Shown here piece by piece: positions 1 through 11,193 of a stretch of 64,000 nt of DNA. The position numbers and the translations under genes are program-made. This stretch comes from Puffinus mauretanicus (Eukaryota; Chordata; Aves; Procellariiformes; Procellariidae). The notes under the pieces are model-generated. The model worked only from the letters and a program-made list of their open reading frames with translations, made no database searches and was not told the DNA's origin. The stretch lies in the NCBI GenBank assembly GCA_023333565.1, contig JAJKFH010002273.1, forward strand, positions 62,001 through 126,000. The letters run 5' to 3'. The first letter of the stretch is position 1; each line of letters starts with the position of its first letter.

Positions 1-930
1 ATCTAACTTCTAAATATATTTCTTTCAAAAGCAGACACAGGGTAAGGAGGAAAAGAAAGATAATTTGCTTCTTAAGACCTATACAATAGAAAGGCAAACT
101 TCTTTTTTCTCATCCCTTATCCTATGATATCTTAGGAAAATAATTTTGGGCACTGTTCTGTGAGAATAGAAAGCCTGTGTTGGCACCTCAGGACTGGATT
201 TCTTTGACTGCCACACAGATAGGAGAAAGATCTGGAATTTGTTACTGACACTCTCTGAACTACCTGGTCTCTAATATCTCTTAGGTTCTGAGATACTGTA
301 CTCTTCATCAGCTTCCATAATTAATGGCAGAGACTCCCATGCCAACTCATTATAGCTCTTTTCCTTCATTTAAAAACTAAGGCTGTTGTAAGAAAATTAA
401 GATTGTTGTAAGAATTTTCTACATACTCTTTGGCATCCTTCCTCTTAAGGTTGTCCCTGCTTACCTACATGAGTCTGTAGCTGTATGGGAATCTGTTGAA
501 CCTCTATAGTTAGCAACAATCAACCATTGTACCTAAAAGACTTGGACTTTAAATGTGTCCTTCTGGATACAAGTTCCTCTATTGGAATAGCCTGGACACA
601 ATACAAGAAAAAGGGAGGGGGGGAGCTGCTAGTGGAAACAATTCACACTGGCTGATCTGAGCCATACCAGTCTTCTGCACTCTTACTGTGAGCTGTTATT
701 CAAGAAGGCCACGTGCTGCCGCAGAACTTGCTGGAACCTCCTTTTTACCCCAAGGAATGGAGGAAGGGTGTGTTGTTGGGTTTTGGTTTTGGATTTTTTT
801 ATTCTCCAATATGAAAATTATTTTCTCTATTTCTTGCAGTGCTTTCATTCAGTGACACAGACTTAGAATTGTTACTTTGTTCTCAATAATTCTAAATCTG
901 ACCAAGGACACTTATTTTTTCACTATTGGC
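1..930. other. AT-rich background, no gene seen
   Basis: No open frame of interest, RNA gene or recognisable transposon is visible. There is a short G-run near 617-623 and a GT/T-rich stretch around 771-800. It reads as ordinary intronic or intergenic DNA. Confidence 0.6.
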
Positions 931-1192
931 AGGGGAAATGGCCTCAAGTTGCGCCAGGGGAGGTTTAGATTGGACATTAGGAAAAATTTCTTTACTGAAA
1001 GAGTGGTCAGGCCTTGGAACAGGCTGCCCAGGGAAGTGGTGGAGTCACCATCCCTGGAAGTATTTAAAAGACGTGTAGATGAGGCCCTTAGGGACATGGT
1101 GTAGTGGGCATGGTGTGTTGGATTGACGGTTGGACATGATGATCTTAGAGGTCTTTTCCAACCTTACTGGTTCTATGGTTCTATGATTCTAT
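931..1192 (+). mobile_element. CR1 LINE 3'-end fragment
   Basis: This is a severely 5'-truncated CR1 retrotransposon. Its sequence follows the last ~60 codons of ORF2 in the full-length copy at 9613-14066, including the peptide [20 protein letters not shown] and a TAG after DMV. A short 3' UTR then ends in the TTCTATGATTCTAT tail that is characteristic of CR1. The junction at about 931 falls inside the region coding for the C-terminal end of the RT protein. Such short 3' pieces are the usual outcome of incomplete target-primed reverse transcription by CR1. No target-site duplication is evident, as expected for CR1. Confidence 0.93.
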
Positions 1193-2740
1193 CTAGATAT
1201 TCAACACAAAGAATTAAAATGATCGTTACATAGACAGATGCCCAAGAAGTGGTAGAGTGTGTGAACATCACAAGGAATGCTCAAATGCAGAGACACACAC
1301 CTCTTTTTCAAAAAGAAAGAACTCTAGCTACATAAGGGGGGGTGAGGGGGTTACATTTAAGGGAGGGGTGCAGCTATATTAGTAATAGTGCATCTGGAAC
1401 TTTTCATACTTTGTTTTTGGGGCTTTTTTTTCATAAAAAACAAGTAAACACTAGGGAGATAATTTAAGGAACGTGTTTGCATTAGAGCAGGTAGGAATAA
1501 TTAGGTACCAAAACCAGATTTAAACTGGGAAAATACAGATTTTCAAATAATCACAAATGACTTTCTGAAAGAGATTTCTGAACAGGAATTGAGAGGCCCT
1601 CTAATAAAAAAACAAACAAACAAACAAACAAAAAAAACCAACCCACCCCACAACACACACATAGAGCTAGTCATATTTGATGAACCACAATGCTTTTAAT
1701 GAAAGAGTATTATGATGTAATGCCTATCATAACAAGGGGTTGGACTTGATGACCTAAAAAAATCACTTTGCTCTGAACCTTAAAATGACCTCATACACTG
1801 TCTTTATAAAAAGATCATGAAACTATCCTTTAGAAAGGTATTCTTGTGGAAAGAAAAAGTTATTTTGAAAGAGTATGGGATAAATCAGGTCTCAGTCCAT
1901 CTATATTTATTTCACTGCTACAGGTTACCTCCAGCATAAGTTTAATTCATAATTAGGATTATATCACCCTAATGTTACCTGAAAAAGGCTTACATTTCTG
2001 TTAATTCACTTTGGTTCAGTCCTGGCTGAACTACTGGTTTGGTTCAGTCCTGCTGGCTACTCCACAAAGAAATACAAATTGAGGATGATAATACTATGGA
2101 GCTAGCACCATAACTGAAGCTGAATCATAGTAGAAAGTCTCTTGAAGGGTCCATGGTGGGGTTCTTTTTGTTTTGGGGATTTTTTTTTATTCCTGAAGAT
2201 GGGGCTTTTATCCATGTCCCTGCTTTTACATTTTTACCAGTGAACCACTTTCTTTTCCTCACTGCAGAGTACTCTCACGTGTGGCTTATAAAGAACACTG
2301 AAAAATCAGTATTTTATTAACTAGTTTATTTATTGACTTGGTTTGATGCCAGGATGGGAGTTGTGGATGTAACTCACTAAAACTCTCTGCCTGGATTGTA
2401 ATGGTGGAAGATTTAGTCTCACTAGGTACTGGAGGTCCATGCTTTCCAGCCCATTTTCTTTGGTTTATTCCCCTCTCTTTCTTTCTCCTTATAGCAATCT
2501 AACAGCTGATACATCATGATGCGTAAAAAAAGAATTATTAGTTGCATTAAAACTTGCAGTATAAATAGCACAATATAAAATGAAGACAACCCTCCAGAGA
2601 CATTCATATCCCCAAGCTTCCTAATTACTCTAACTATGAAGATATCTCCTTCTGCAGCTTCCACTGGCTTGAAGAGGTCATGGGGGAATTAGCTGGTGCT
2701 ATTTTTAAAAGTCAGCAATTACAATCTCCTTCTACATAAC
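1193..2740. other. Background with a (CAAA)n tract
   Basis: A (CAAA)n/A-rich simple repeat lies at about 1604-1640, followed by a C/A-rich tract. At 1736-1760 a phrase resembling the CR1 3' tail (GGTTGGACTTGATGACC) may be the last trace of an old CR1, but it is too short to be sure. The 80-codon reverse frame at 2422-2664 shows no recognisable domain and is probably a chance frame. Confidence 0.55.
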
Positions 2741-3067
2741 CATAGAATCATAAATTGTTTAGGTTGGAAAAGACCCTTAAGATCATCGAGTCCAACCGTT
2801 AACCTAACACTGCCAACTCCACCACTAAACCACATCCCTAAGCGCCTCATCTACACGTCTTTTAAATATTTCCAGGGATGGTGACTCAACCACTTCCCTG
2901 GGCAGCCTGTTCCAATGCTTGACAACCCTTTCGGTAAAGAAATTTTTCCTAATACCCAATCTAAGCCTCCCCTGACGCAACTTGAGGTCATTTCCTCTTG
3001 TCCTATCGCTTGTTACTTGGGAGAAGAGACTGACACTCACCTCGCTACAGCCTTCTTTCAGGTAGTT

Positions 3068-5704
3068 TTAGAGAGCAATAAGGTCTCCCCTCAGCCTCCT
3101 CTTCTCCAGGCTAAACAACCCCAGTTCCCTCAGCTGTTCCTCATAAGACTCGTGCTCTAGACCCTTCACCAGCTTCGTTGCTCTTCTTTGCACATGCTCC
3201 AGCACCTCCATGTCCTTCTTGTAGTGAGGGGCCCAAAACTGAACACAGTATTCGAGGTGCGGCCTCACCAGTGCCGAACACAGGGGCATGATCACTTCCC
3301 TACGCCTGCTGGCCACACTATTTCTGATACAGGCCAGGATGCTGTTGGCCTTCTTGGCCACCTGAGCACATTGCTGGCTCATATTCAGCCAGCTGTCAAC
3401 CAGCACCCCCAGGTCTTTTTCCTCTGGGCAGCTTTCCAGCCACTCTTCCCCAAGCCTGTAGTTGTTGTGACACAAGTGCAGGACCTGAGACTTAGCCTTA
3501 TTGAACCTCATACAATTGGCCTTGGCCCATTGATCCAGCCTGTCCAGATCCCTCTGTAGAGCCTTTCTACCTTCAAGCAGATCAATACTCCTGCCCAACT
3601 TGGTGTCGTCTGCAAACTTACTGAGGGTGTACTTGATCCCCTTGTCCAGATCGTTGATAAAGTTATTAAACAGAACTGGCCCTAGGGAACACCACTTGTG
3701 ACTGGCCACCAACTGGATTTAAATCCATTCACCACGGTTTTTTGGGCAGGGCCATCCAGCCAGTTTTTCACCCAGCAAAGAGTACGCCCATCCAAGCCAT
3801 AAGCAGCCAGCTTCTCTAGGAGAATGCTGTGGAAACAGTGTCAAAGGCTTTACTGAAGTCCAGGTAGACAACATCCACAGCCTTTCACTTGTCCAGTAAG
3901 CAGATTACCTTGTCATAGGAGGAAATCAGGTTAGTCAGGCAGGACCTGCCCTTCATAAACCCATGCTGACTGGGCCCGATGCTGATCACCTGGTTGTTCT
4001 GTATGTCCTGCATGATAGCATTCAAGATGATCTGCTCCTTAACCTTCCCTGGCACCAAGATCAGACTGACAGGCCTGTAGTTCCCTGGATCCTCCTTCCA
4101 GCCCTTCTTGTAGGTGGGTGTCACATTTGTTAACCTCCAGTCAACTGAGACCTCCCCAGTTAGCCAGGACTGCTGGTAAATGATTAAAAGTGGCTTGGTA
4201 AGCGCTTCCACCAGCTCCCTCAGTACCCTTGCGTGGATCCTATCCAGCCCCATATACTTGTGTGTGTCTAAGTAGTGTTGCAGGTCGCTAACCATTTCTC
4301 CTTGGATTATGGGGGCTTCATTCTGCTCCCCATCCCTGTCTTCCAGCTCAGGGGGCTGGGTACCCGGGGAACAACTGGTCTGACTATTAAAGACCGAGAC
4401 AAAGAAAGCATTAAGTGCTTCAGCCTTTTCCTCATCCGTTGTCACTATGTTTCCCCCTGCATCCAATAAAGGATGGAGATTCTCCTTAGCCCTCCTTTTG
4501 TTGCTAATATATTTATAGAAACATTTTTTATCGTCTTTTACGGCAGTAGACAGATTAAATTCTAGCTGGGTTTGGCCCTTCTAATTTTCTCCCTGCGTAA
4601 CCTCACGACATCCTTGTAGTCCTCCTGAGTGGCGTGCCCCTTCTTCCAAAGGTCATAAACTATCATCTTTTTTTTTTTTCCTGAGTTCCAGCCAAAGCTC
4701 TCTGTTCAGCCAGGCTGGTCTTCTTCCCCGCTGGCTCATCTTTCGGCGCATGGGAATGGCCTGCTCCTGCGCCTTTAAGATTTCCTTCTGGAAGAATGTC
4801 CAGCCTTCCTGGACTCCTTTGCCCCTCAGGACTGCCTCCCAAGGGACTCTGTCCACCAGTCTCCTAAACAGGCCAAGTCTACCGTTTGGAAGTCCAAGGT
4901 AGCAGTTCTGTTGATCCTTCTCCTTACTTCTCCAAGAATTGAAAACTCTATCATTTTGTGATCGCTATGCCCAAGATGGTCTCCAACCACCACATGTTCC
5001 ACAAGTCTTTCTCTGTTCGCAAACAACAGGTCCACAGGGCACCTTCCCTATTTGGCTCACTCACCAGTTGTGTCAGGAAGTTACCTTCCACACACGCCAG
5101 GAACCTCCTCGACTGTTTCCTCTCTGCTGTATTGTATTTCCAGCAGACATCTAGTAAGTTGAAGAGAACAAGGGCTGGCAACTGTGAGACTTCTCCCAGC
5201 TGCTTATAGAATATTTCGTCTGCCTCTTCATCCTGGTTGGGTGGTCTATAAGAGACTCCCACTATGATATCTGTCTTTTGACCTTCCCCCTGATTCTTAC
5301 CCATAAACACCCAACCCTATCGTCACCATCATTAACCTCTAGACAATCAAAACACTCCCCACCATACGGGGCTACCCCACCGCCGCTCCTTCCTTGCCTA
5401 TCCCTTCTGAAGACTTTATAGCCATCCATTGCAGCACTCCAGTTGTGCAAGTCATCCCACCATGTTTCCGTGATGGCAACTATATCATAGTTTTCCTGCT
5501 GCACTGTGGCACCAGTGCACTGCTCCACTGCACAATGGCTTCCTGTTTGTTGCCCATGCTGCGTGCATTGGTGTAGATGCACTTCAGTTGGGCTATTGAT
5601 CCTACCACCTTTTTGGGGGGAGAAGCTCTAATTCGTACGTGACCATTCTCAGGCGCTTCCATGGTTTCTAACAGCTGAATCTTTGCTGCTGCATGGATCT
5701 CCAT
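3068..5704 (-). pseudogene. CR1 ORF2 (endonuclease-RT), broken
   Basis: These are remains of the CR1 ORF2 polyprotein, which combines an APE-type endonuclease with a non-LTR reverse transcriptase. Read on the minus strand, the pieces are: endonuclease start with YTNARSMG near 5600-5590; TETWWDD and GYKVFRRDRQGR (5582-5262); [19 protein letters not shown] (5310-4951); SDHKMIEFSILGEV (5035-4826); the linker with AWLNRELWLELRK (4856-4653); RT N-terminal blocks with NYRPVSL and [12 protein letters not shown] (4466-3885); and RT motif C FADDTKLG through the C-terminal domain (3712-3068). The pieces lie in different frames separated by indels and stops, so no functional product is possible. A T-run at 4669-4679 interrupts the linker region. 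Confidence 0.9.
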
Positions 5705-5827
5705 CCCCTACCTCCACTGAGACGGCAAACTGAAGGACTTCACTAGCACACCGTCCTGCAAACACTGGTGTGCTGCCCCCAGGCTTATCTCTAGTGAGAC
5801 TGGTTTTATCCCTTTCCCCCTTCAAAT

Positions 5828-6263
5828 CTAGTTTAAAGCTCTTTCAATGAGCCCTGCTAACTCCTGTGCAAAGATCCTTTTCCCCCTTTGAGACAGGTGT
5901 ACTCCATCTGTCACCAGCAGGCCTGGTGTTGTGTAAACTGACTCATGACCAAAAACCCCCAAATTCTGCCGGTGACACCAGGCTCGGAGCCAGATATTGA
6001 TCTGCTGGCTCTTCCTGTTTCTTCCCTCATCATCTCCTGCAACTGGAAGGATAGAGGAGAACACTACTTGTGCTCCTGATCCCTTACCCAGTCATCCCAA
6101 GGCCCTGAAATCTCTCTTGATTGCCCTCAGACTTCTTGTTGCAACTTCATCGCTGCCTACCTGAAAAATCAATAATGGATAGTAATCTGAGGGCCGTGCC
6201 AGGGTGGGAAGCTTTCTCTTCACTTCTTTAACCCAGGCCCCAGGGAGGCAGCAGACTTCCCTA
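5828..6263 (-). pseudogene. CR1 ORF1 C-terminal remnant (SGNH-like domain)
   Basis: This is the C-terminal part of CR1 ORF1, a nucleic-acid-binding protein that carries an SGNH/GDSL-hydrolase-like domain in many CR1 elements. The open part (6064-5828) matches the end of the 9.6-kb copy's ORF1, including ATGLLVTDGVH-like sequence (PGLLVTDGVHLSQRGKR) and the ending LIERALN. Further upstream on the minus strand, to about 6263, the block with GSDEVA is still recognisable but out of the open stretch. The copy retains the His of the DGVHL motif. The 5' truncation removes the GDS nucleophile block and the Cys-rich N-terminus. Confidence 0.85.
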
Positions 6264-8364
6264 ATCATGAATTACATCATCAGCATTCTGCCCACTGCCT
6301 ACACAAGAACATTTTCCAACCCGTGTGATATAATAGCTGGTAGTAAAAGAAACTTCAAACCAAAAAGGGTCAGAGGAGCTTAAAGCTATGGCTACTTATA
6401 ACACATTAAAATCTCTGCCTCTATTGGAGACTTGCTGCATCTGGAATTCCAATCTGACTTTTTTAAATTTTTTTTTTTAACTTCAGTTTCATATAAATTA
6501 ATGCCATAGTAAATCTCTACAGAAGGTATCACCACTTGTAATTTCTGAGAGTTAATATTAAGTAGATGATTTCAAGGATTTCTAGTGAAAGTTGTATTTT
6601 TGTTCTTTTCTGAGTTCTCTGACAGACGTATGCTTTCTAATTGGGTCTGGCATTTTATTGCCTAATATTCTTTGTTCTATTGTCGGTGATTTGCAAATTT
6701 TATGATTTGTCTGCTCACATGATGACCTATAAAAATACCTATAAGTTATTCTTTAAATGTAGCATGATAATATAAACGCAAGACCTCTTAGAGTGTGTCT
6801 GAATTTTACTTTTATTTCTTATTTAAGAATTTCATCATGTCTTATATTTTTCCTAGTCTGATTTAAAGAAAATAATTTATTTGGAGAAAATAAATAAACA
6901 AGCCCTTATGTTGTATTCAAAGCCATTGTGCTTTTTTGTCTGGTTTTCTTTTCAGTTTTTTGCATCTTTGTTCGTAATATACTTAAGATGCACAGTCTGT
7001 TTAATATTTGTATAAGTGGACAAGCTTACAGTCCACTAAACAGAAAATAAGCCTGTAAGATTTTTCTTCTTTTAACAGCTTCACAGGGTTCAGTTGCTTA
7101 TAAGCATAGCTTGAAGTACACAGTAAAAGTTAGAGAGTTTAGCATCCTACTTAGCAAATTCTAATAATGAAATAAATCAACAATGCAAATATATGGACTG
7201 ACTATTAAACACAAGATAAAACCATGAACTACTTAGGGCTACTTAGGAACTTCTTAGCATAGAGCTGATTTTTTTTATTCCCTTTCTCTCCCCAGTGAAG
7301 TGATACTTTCTTATCAAGAATAAACCCTGTCCTGATACAGTATGTTATTCATTTTAATACAGGTATTTATACCTTAAAAAAAAAAAAAAAAAGAAAAAAA
7401 ACCCCAAACCAACCTACTCCCACCCTGATTCATTCAATGCCTATAAAATTAACTCTTTAGTCTTCTATATATTTTGAATCAGGCTTTAAAAGGTGAAATC
7501 AGTAGTATGATTTTTCTTTTTCTTCTGTTTTCCATAATATGAAACCAGTGCTATCATGTAGGCTGAATTTTGCTAATAGCTCTTAGCTAATGCATCTTAG
7601 CTAATTCAGAATCATTCTAGGTCTTCCCTTGTGGGAAGATACATATGTCCCTCTGCACACTCGAAAAAGCAGGAAAAAAAAAAGTATAAATGTTTTCAGT
7701 TTTTGCTGACCTTCCCTCCCCCCCCCCCGCCCCCCGCCCTTTATTTATCAACCATAGCTTTAACTGATGGTCGATGTCAGTTATGTACGTAAAGTGAAAG
7801 AATCTGGCTGTCTCTGATGCTTAAAAGGGCAACAGGTGAGTATCTCCAGCCTTTCAACTTGGCAGCTGCTTTCTGTGTTGCATCCTCCTACTGACGGCTA
7901 GTTCTTACCTGGCACCTGAGAACTTTCTGCAGTGCTCTGTGCTTTTTTCCACTACACTGCCAAAGCATGGCATCTTCCTGTTGGGGAATTTCACCAAGAA
8001 GCTTTAAGTGTTTTACTCACACAGTTTAAGGTTTTGGTAAAGCAAACATGTTTGAGTAATAAAAGCTGGAAAAAGAGTTATCCTTTCTGAAATTAACTGG
8101 GAAGTCAGAAATTGAAAACAATAAAATGACAGAATAGAAACCCAAATAAGTTCATGAAAACACACAAATGCTTTTCTGTTGAATATATTTAAGAATGAAA
8201 AGCTAGATACCACCCATGTAGTTAGAGAGTAGAGCATATGCTGTAAAAGTGGATCAGAAGTGTATATTAGGAAGGGATAATTTAAAACTTTAGCACTAAT
8301 AAAGTAGTAGATAAGAAAATAACTGCTGAAAGATGTGGGCTTGAACCTTCTCAGACTGAGGGGT
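6264..8364. other. AT-rich background with homopolymers
   Basis: No gene or transposon was recognised. An A-rich run lies at 7375-7400 and a C-rich run with CCCCGCCCCC at 7713-7738. The reverse frame 8013-8237 (74 codons) is hydrophobic but has no homology I recognise, and it is probably chance. Confidence 0.55.
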
Positions 8365-8885
8365 TGTCCCGGTTTCGGCTGGGATAGGGTTAAATTTCTT
8401 CCTAGTGCTGTGTTTTGGATTTAGTATAAGGAGAATGTTGATAACACACTGATGTTTTCAGTTGTTGCTAAGTGCCCTCCTAGTCCAAGGACAGCTCCCA
8501 TGCTTACTGACTGAGCTAGGTACACACGATGGGAGGGAACATAATCAGGACAGCCAGCCCAGCTGGCTAATGGGGTATTCCATACCATGTGACGTCATGC
8601 TCAGTATATGAACGATAGGCGTGATCCAGGAAGTGCCGATCGTTACTTGGTTATGGGTCAGCGCGGGTGGTGAGCAATTGCATTGTGCATCACTCATTTT
8701 GTATATTCTATCATTATTTATTATCATTATTTTCCCTTTTCTGTTCTATTAAACTGTCTTTATCTCAACCCACGAGTTTTTCTCACTCTTACCCTTCCGA
8801 TTCTCTCCCCATCCCACTGCGGGGGCGGGGGGAGTGAGTGAGCGGCTGCGTGGTATTTGGCTGCCTGCCAGGTTAAACCACAACA
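8365..8885 (+). repeat. Solo LTR, avian ERV-L-type, with 5-bp TSD
   Basis: The 521-bp LTR starts TGTCCCGGTTTCGGC and ends AAACCACAACA. It is colinear and nearly identical with the provirus LTRs at 26595 and 33367. Both sides carry the same five bases, GGGGT (8360-8364 and 8886-8890), which is a target-site duplication of the length expected for ERV-L-type integrases. No internal sequence remains, so the provirus was lost by LTR-LTR recombination. An ATTAAA polyadenylation signal near 8748 sits in the same place as in the other copies. The forward orientation is inferred from the LTRs that flank the coding provirus. Confidence 0.95.
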
Positions 8886-8890
8886 GGGGT

Positions 8891-9612
8891 AAAAAACTGA
8901 AACATAGGCATCATACTTCCCTGGAACATGTACTAATCATGAGGTAAATATGTAATGCTTATCTGTCATCATTATCACTCAAAAAATGAGGAAAAAGCCA
9001 TAAATTTATTTTATAACTTATCCATCCTGGTAATGGTTGGGGTGCTCTGAGCAAGACTAGTGAATGCAGTCTTTCAGAAGACAAAGGTGATGGTTCTGTT
9101 TCTTTCTTGGGTAGGGTGGTGGTGGGTTTTGTTTGGTTTTTTGGATGGGGTTTTTTTGTTGGTTTTTTGTTTGTTTGTTTTTTCTGGTTTGGGGTGTGAG
9201 AAACACTTCATGCTGTATCTGTTCTGCTTAATAGACATGCTCCAGGATTTGATCCTTGGCTTCCAGGCAAACTGGATTATGGCAGCGCTGCTCAGCCTGT
9301 ATTTATGTTAACTATCACTTGTTTTTGAGTCTCCTCTCAGCCTCAAGTGATGGCTGATGGGCCTAAAACATCTCCGTTATACGCAGGTAAATTTTTGCCT
9401 CTTTTATTTTTAGTTCACAGCACCTGATATCATCTGAGGGCTGTATACAACCCATCAGTGTAGTCCTGCAACATACTGAAGATACGTATTGATCACTAGC
9501 GATGTAGCATAATGCATATGGGCATGTTTGAAGGTGGAAAACCTTCTGGAATAATAGTTGTGGACCATGTAAGGCTGAGTGAGTCAGAACTTGTGGTGGA
9601 GTGTCTATATAT
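8891..9612. other. Background; GT/T-rich tract
   Basis: A T- and G-rich low-complexity tract lies at 9118-9190 and accounts for the hydrophobic Phe/Leu/Val-rich frame 9060-9311. Nothing else was recognised before the CR1 5' end. Confidence 0.55.
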
Positions 9613-10038
9613 CCTTCAGCCACCGAGCCACCGAGGCGAAGGGCTCCGGAGCGAAGGATCGCGCTGGGGGACCCTTCCTGAAGCGGCAAAACCGCGAAGG
9701 CAAAAGCGCAGGGAGCGAGCGGGTGCCCCAGCCCCCCTCCCCCGAGCCGGAGGAGCGAGCTCCTGACGAGCGGCAGCTCTGACTCAGCGCGGGCGGGGAC
9801 AGGAGGGACGGCGGCCAAACCCCCCCAGATACAAAAGCAGCCCCAGGGAGCGCGAGCAACCCGGAGCGCGGCGAACAGGGCGGGCAAACAGGGCGTGGCG
9901 CGTCAGAAGGGCGAGGCGCGGCAGTTTGCGCGGCAGTTGGCACAGGGCAGGGCGTGCGAGCAGGGCGCAGCCCCCCCTTCCAGGCTCCAGAGTCCAGCTC
10001 AACTCGTGGTCGTCGCCCTCCCAGAAGAGGACCTGGCC
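9613..10038 (+). promoter_or_regulatory. CR1 5' UTR, CpG-rich internal promoter region
   Basis: The 5' UTR is very rich in G+C and CpG against an AT-rich background. It contains GC boxes (GGGCGG at 9791-9796 and again near 9889) and repeated CAGGGCG-type motifs at about 9885-9970. LINEs of this class carry their promoter within the 5' UTR, so this segment is the likely start site of CR1 transcription. That role is inferred from position and composition. The long open frames on both strands here (for example 9363-9887 reverse) reflect the low stop density of GC-rich DNA and are not proposed as genes. The segment would be scored as a CpG island by a gene finder. Confidence 0.7.
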
Positions 10039-11131
10039 ATGGTATCCACTCGGCCGAAAGCCATCGCCAGGAGAAACGTGGCGACCCAGACGGAGCCCCT
10101 ACGCAAACATACATCTGTCCAGGTCTCCGGCTGCAGGGAGTGCCTAAGGCTGTCCCTTGAGCAGGGCGGCAGCAGAGACCGACGCCTGTGTGCGCTGCGA
10201 CCAGGTGGATGATCTGCTCAGCCTGGTGGCAGAGCTGAAGGAGGAAGTGGAGAGGCTAAGGAGCATCAGGGAGTGCGAGAGGGAGATAGATTGGTGGAGC
10301 CACACCCTACCATCCCTGAGGCAAGGGCAGCACACGGAGGCTCCGCAAGAAATGGAAGAACCCCTGCCCTCTTGCCGCCAGGCAGAAGGAGGAGACCCAG
10401 GCGATGGAGGGGAATGGACACAGGTCCCTGCTCGGGGTGCCAGGCGAACCCTCGTCCGGCCTCCCTCACCTCAACCTTCCCAGTTGCCCCTACACAACAG
10501 ATATGGGGCTCTGGAACCTGAGGGCCAGACGAACGAGGACGAAGATGAAGGCCCATCCAGGGGGTTGCCCAGGGCGAGGCAGCCAGCCCCACAAATTACG
10601 ACTGCCTCCACTAAGAAAAAAAGGAGGGTAATTGTCATTGGTGATTCCCTTCTGAGGGGGACGGAGGGTCCAATTTGTCGGCCAGACCCATCCCACAGGG
10701 AAGTCTGCTGCCTCCCTGGGGCCCGGGTTAAGGACGTTACTAGGAAGCTCCCTAGTCTCGTGCAGGCCTCTGATTACTACCCACTACTGGTTATACAGGC
10801 TGGCAGTGAGGAGGTTGCGGAGAGAAGTCCCGAAGGGATCAAAAGGGACTTCAGGGCACTGGGGCGACTGGTGGGAGGATCGGGAGCACAGGTAGTGTTT
10901 TCCTCGATCCCTTTAGTGGCAGGGCGGAACACTGAAAGGAACAGGAAAACTCATCGGATCAACACATGGCTCAGGGGCTGGTGCTTTCGGCAGAATTTTG
11001 GCTTCTTTGACCACGGGGAGGTTTACACGGCACCGGGCCTGCTGGCGACGGACGGAGTTCAGCTGTCTCGCAGGGGGAAAAGGATTCTCGGGTATGAGTT
11101 GGCGGGGCTCATCGAGAGGGCTTTAAACTAG
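10039..11131 (+). pseudogene. CR1 ORF1 (zinc finger, coiled coil, SGNH-like), one frameshift
   Basis: CR1 ORF1 is thought to bind element RNA and chaperone nucleic acid. The start at 10039 is chosen because GCCATGG is a strong initiation context and the frame begins MVSTRPKAIARRNVATQTEP. A Cys-pair cluster follows: CREC near 10130 in frame 1 and CVRC near 10180 in frame 2, which implies a zinc-binding motif split by a 1-base frameshift between about 10140 and 10175. Next is a heptad-like segment (DDLLSLVAELKEEVERL), a Pro/Gln-rich linker, and an SGNH/GDSL-hydrolase-like domain with IVIGDSLLRG (Ser codon 10646-10648). The frame ends at TAG 11131. The expected catalytic His motif reads DGVQL instead of DGVHL (CAG at 11060-11062). 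Because of the frameshift only the 10157-11131 part is open. Confidence 0.88.
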
Positions 11132-11193
11132 ATTCAAAGGGAGAAGGGGATAAAACCAGGCTCACTAGAGAAGAGCCTAGGGGCGGCACGCCA

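Larger units (their letters stand above)
2741..6263 (-). mobile_element. Long decayed CR1 LINE, reverse strand
   Basis: This CR1 is inserted on the minus strand. Its 3' tail (CATAGAATCAT) is at 2741 and the copy runs back to about 6263, inside ORF1. Homology to the full-length copy at 9613-14066 is continuous. It starts near the position matching 10699 and passes through the ORF1 C-terminus, the ORF1-ORF2 spacer, endonuclease, RT and 3' UTR. The copy is 5'-truncated, about 3.5 kb long, and carries many frameshifts and stops, so it is clearly older than the 9.6-kb copy. It is useful as an internal comparison: it keeps the RT motif FADD and the SGNH motif DGVHL, both altered in the full-length copy. 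Confidence 0.93.

Noticed and set aside
9363..9887. 174-codon reverse frame across the CR1 5' end
   Set aside because: It lies over the CpG-rich CR1 5' UTR, where stop codons are rare. It shows no domain and extends across the element boundary.
9895..10038. Upstream extension of CR1 ORF1
   Set aside because: The frame is open but starts with GTG. The ATG at 10039 has a strong context and matches the ORF1 start style.
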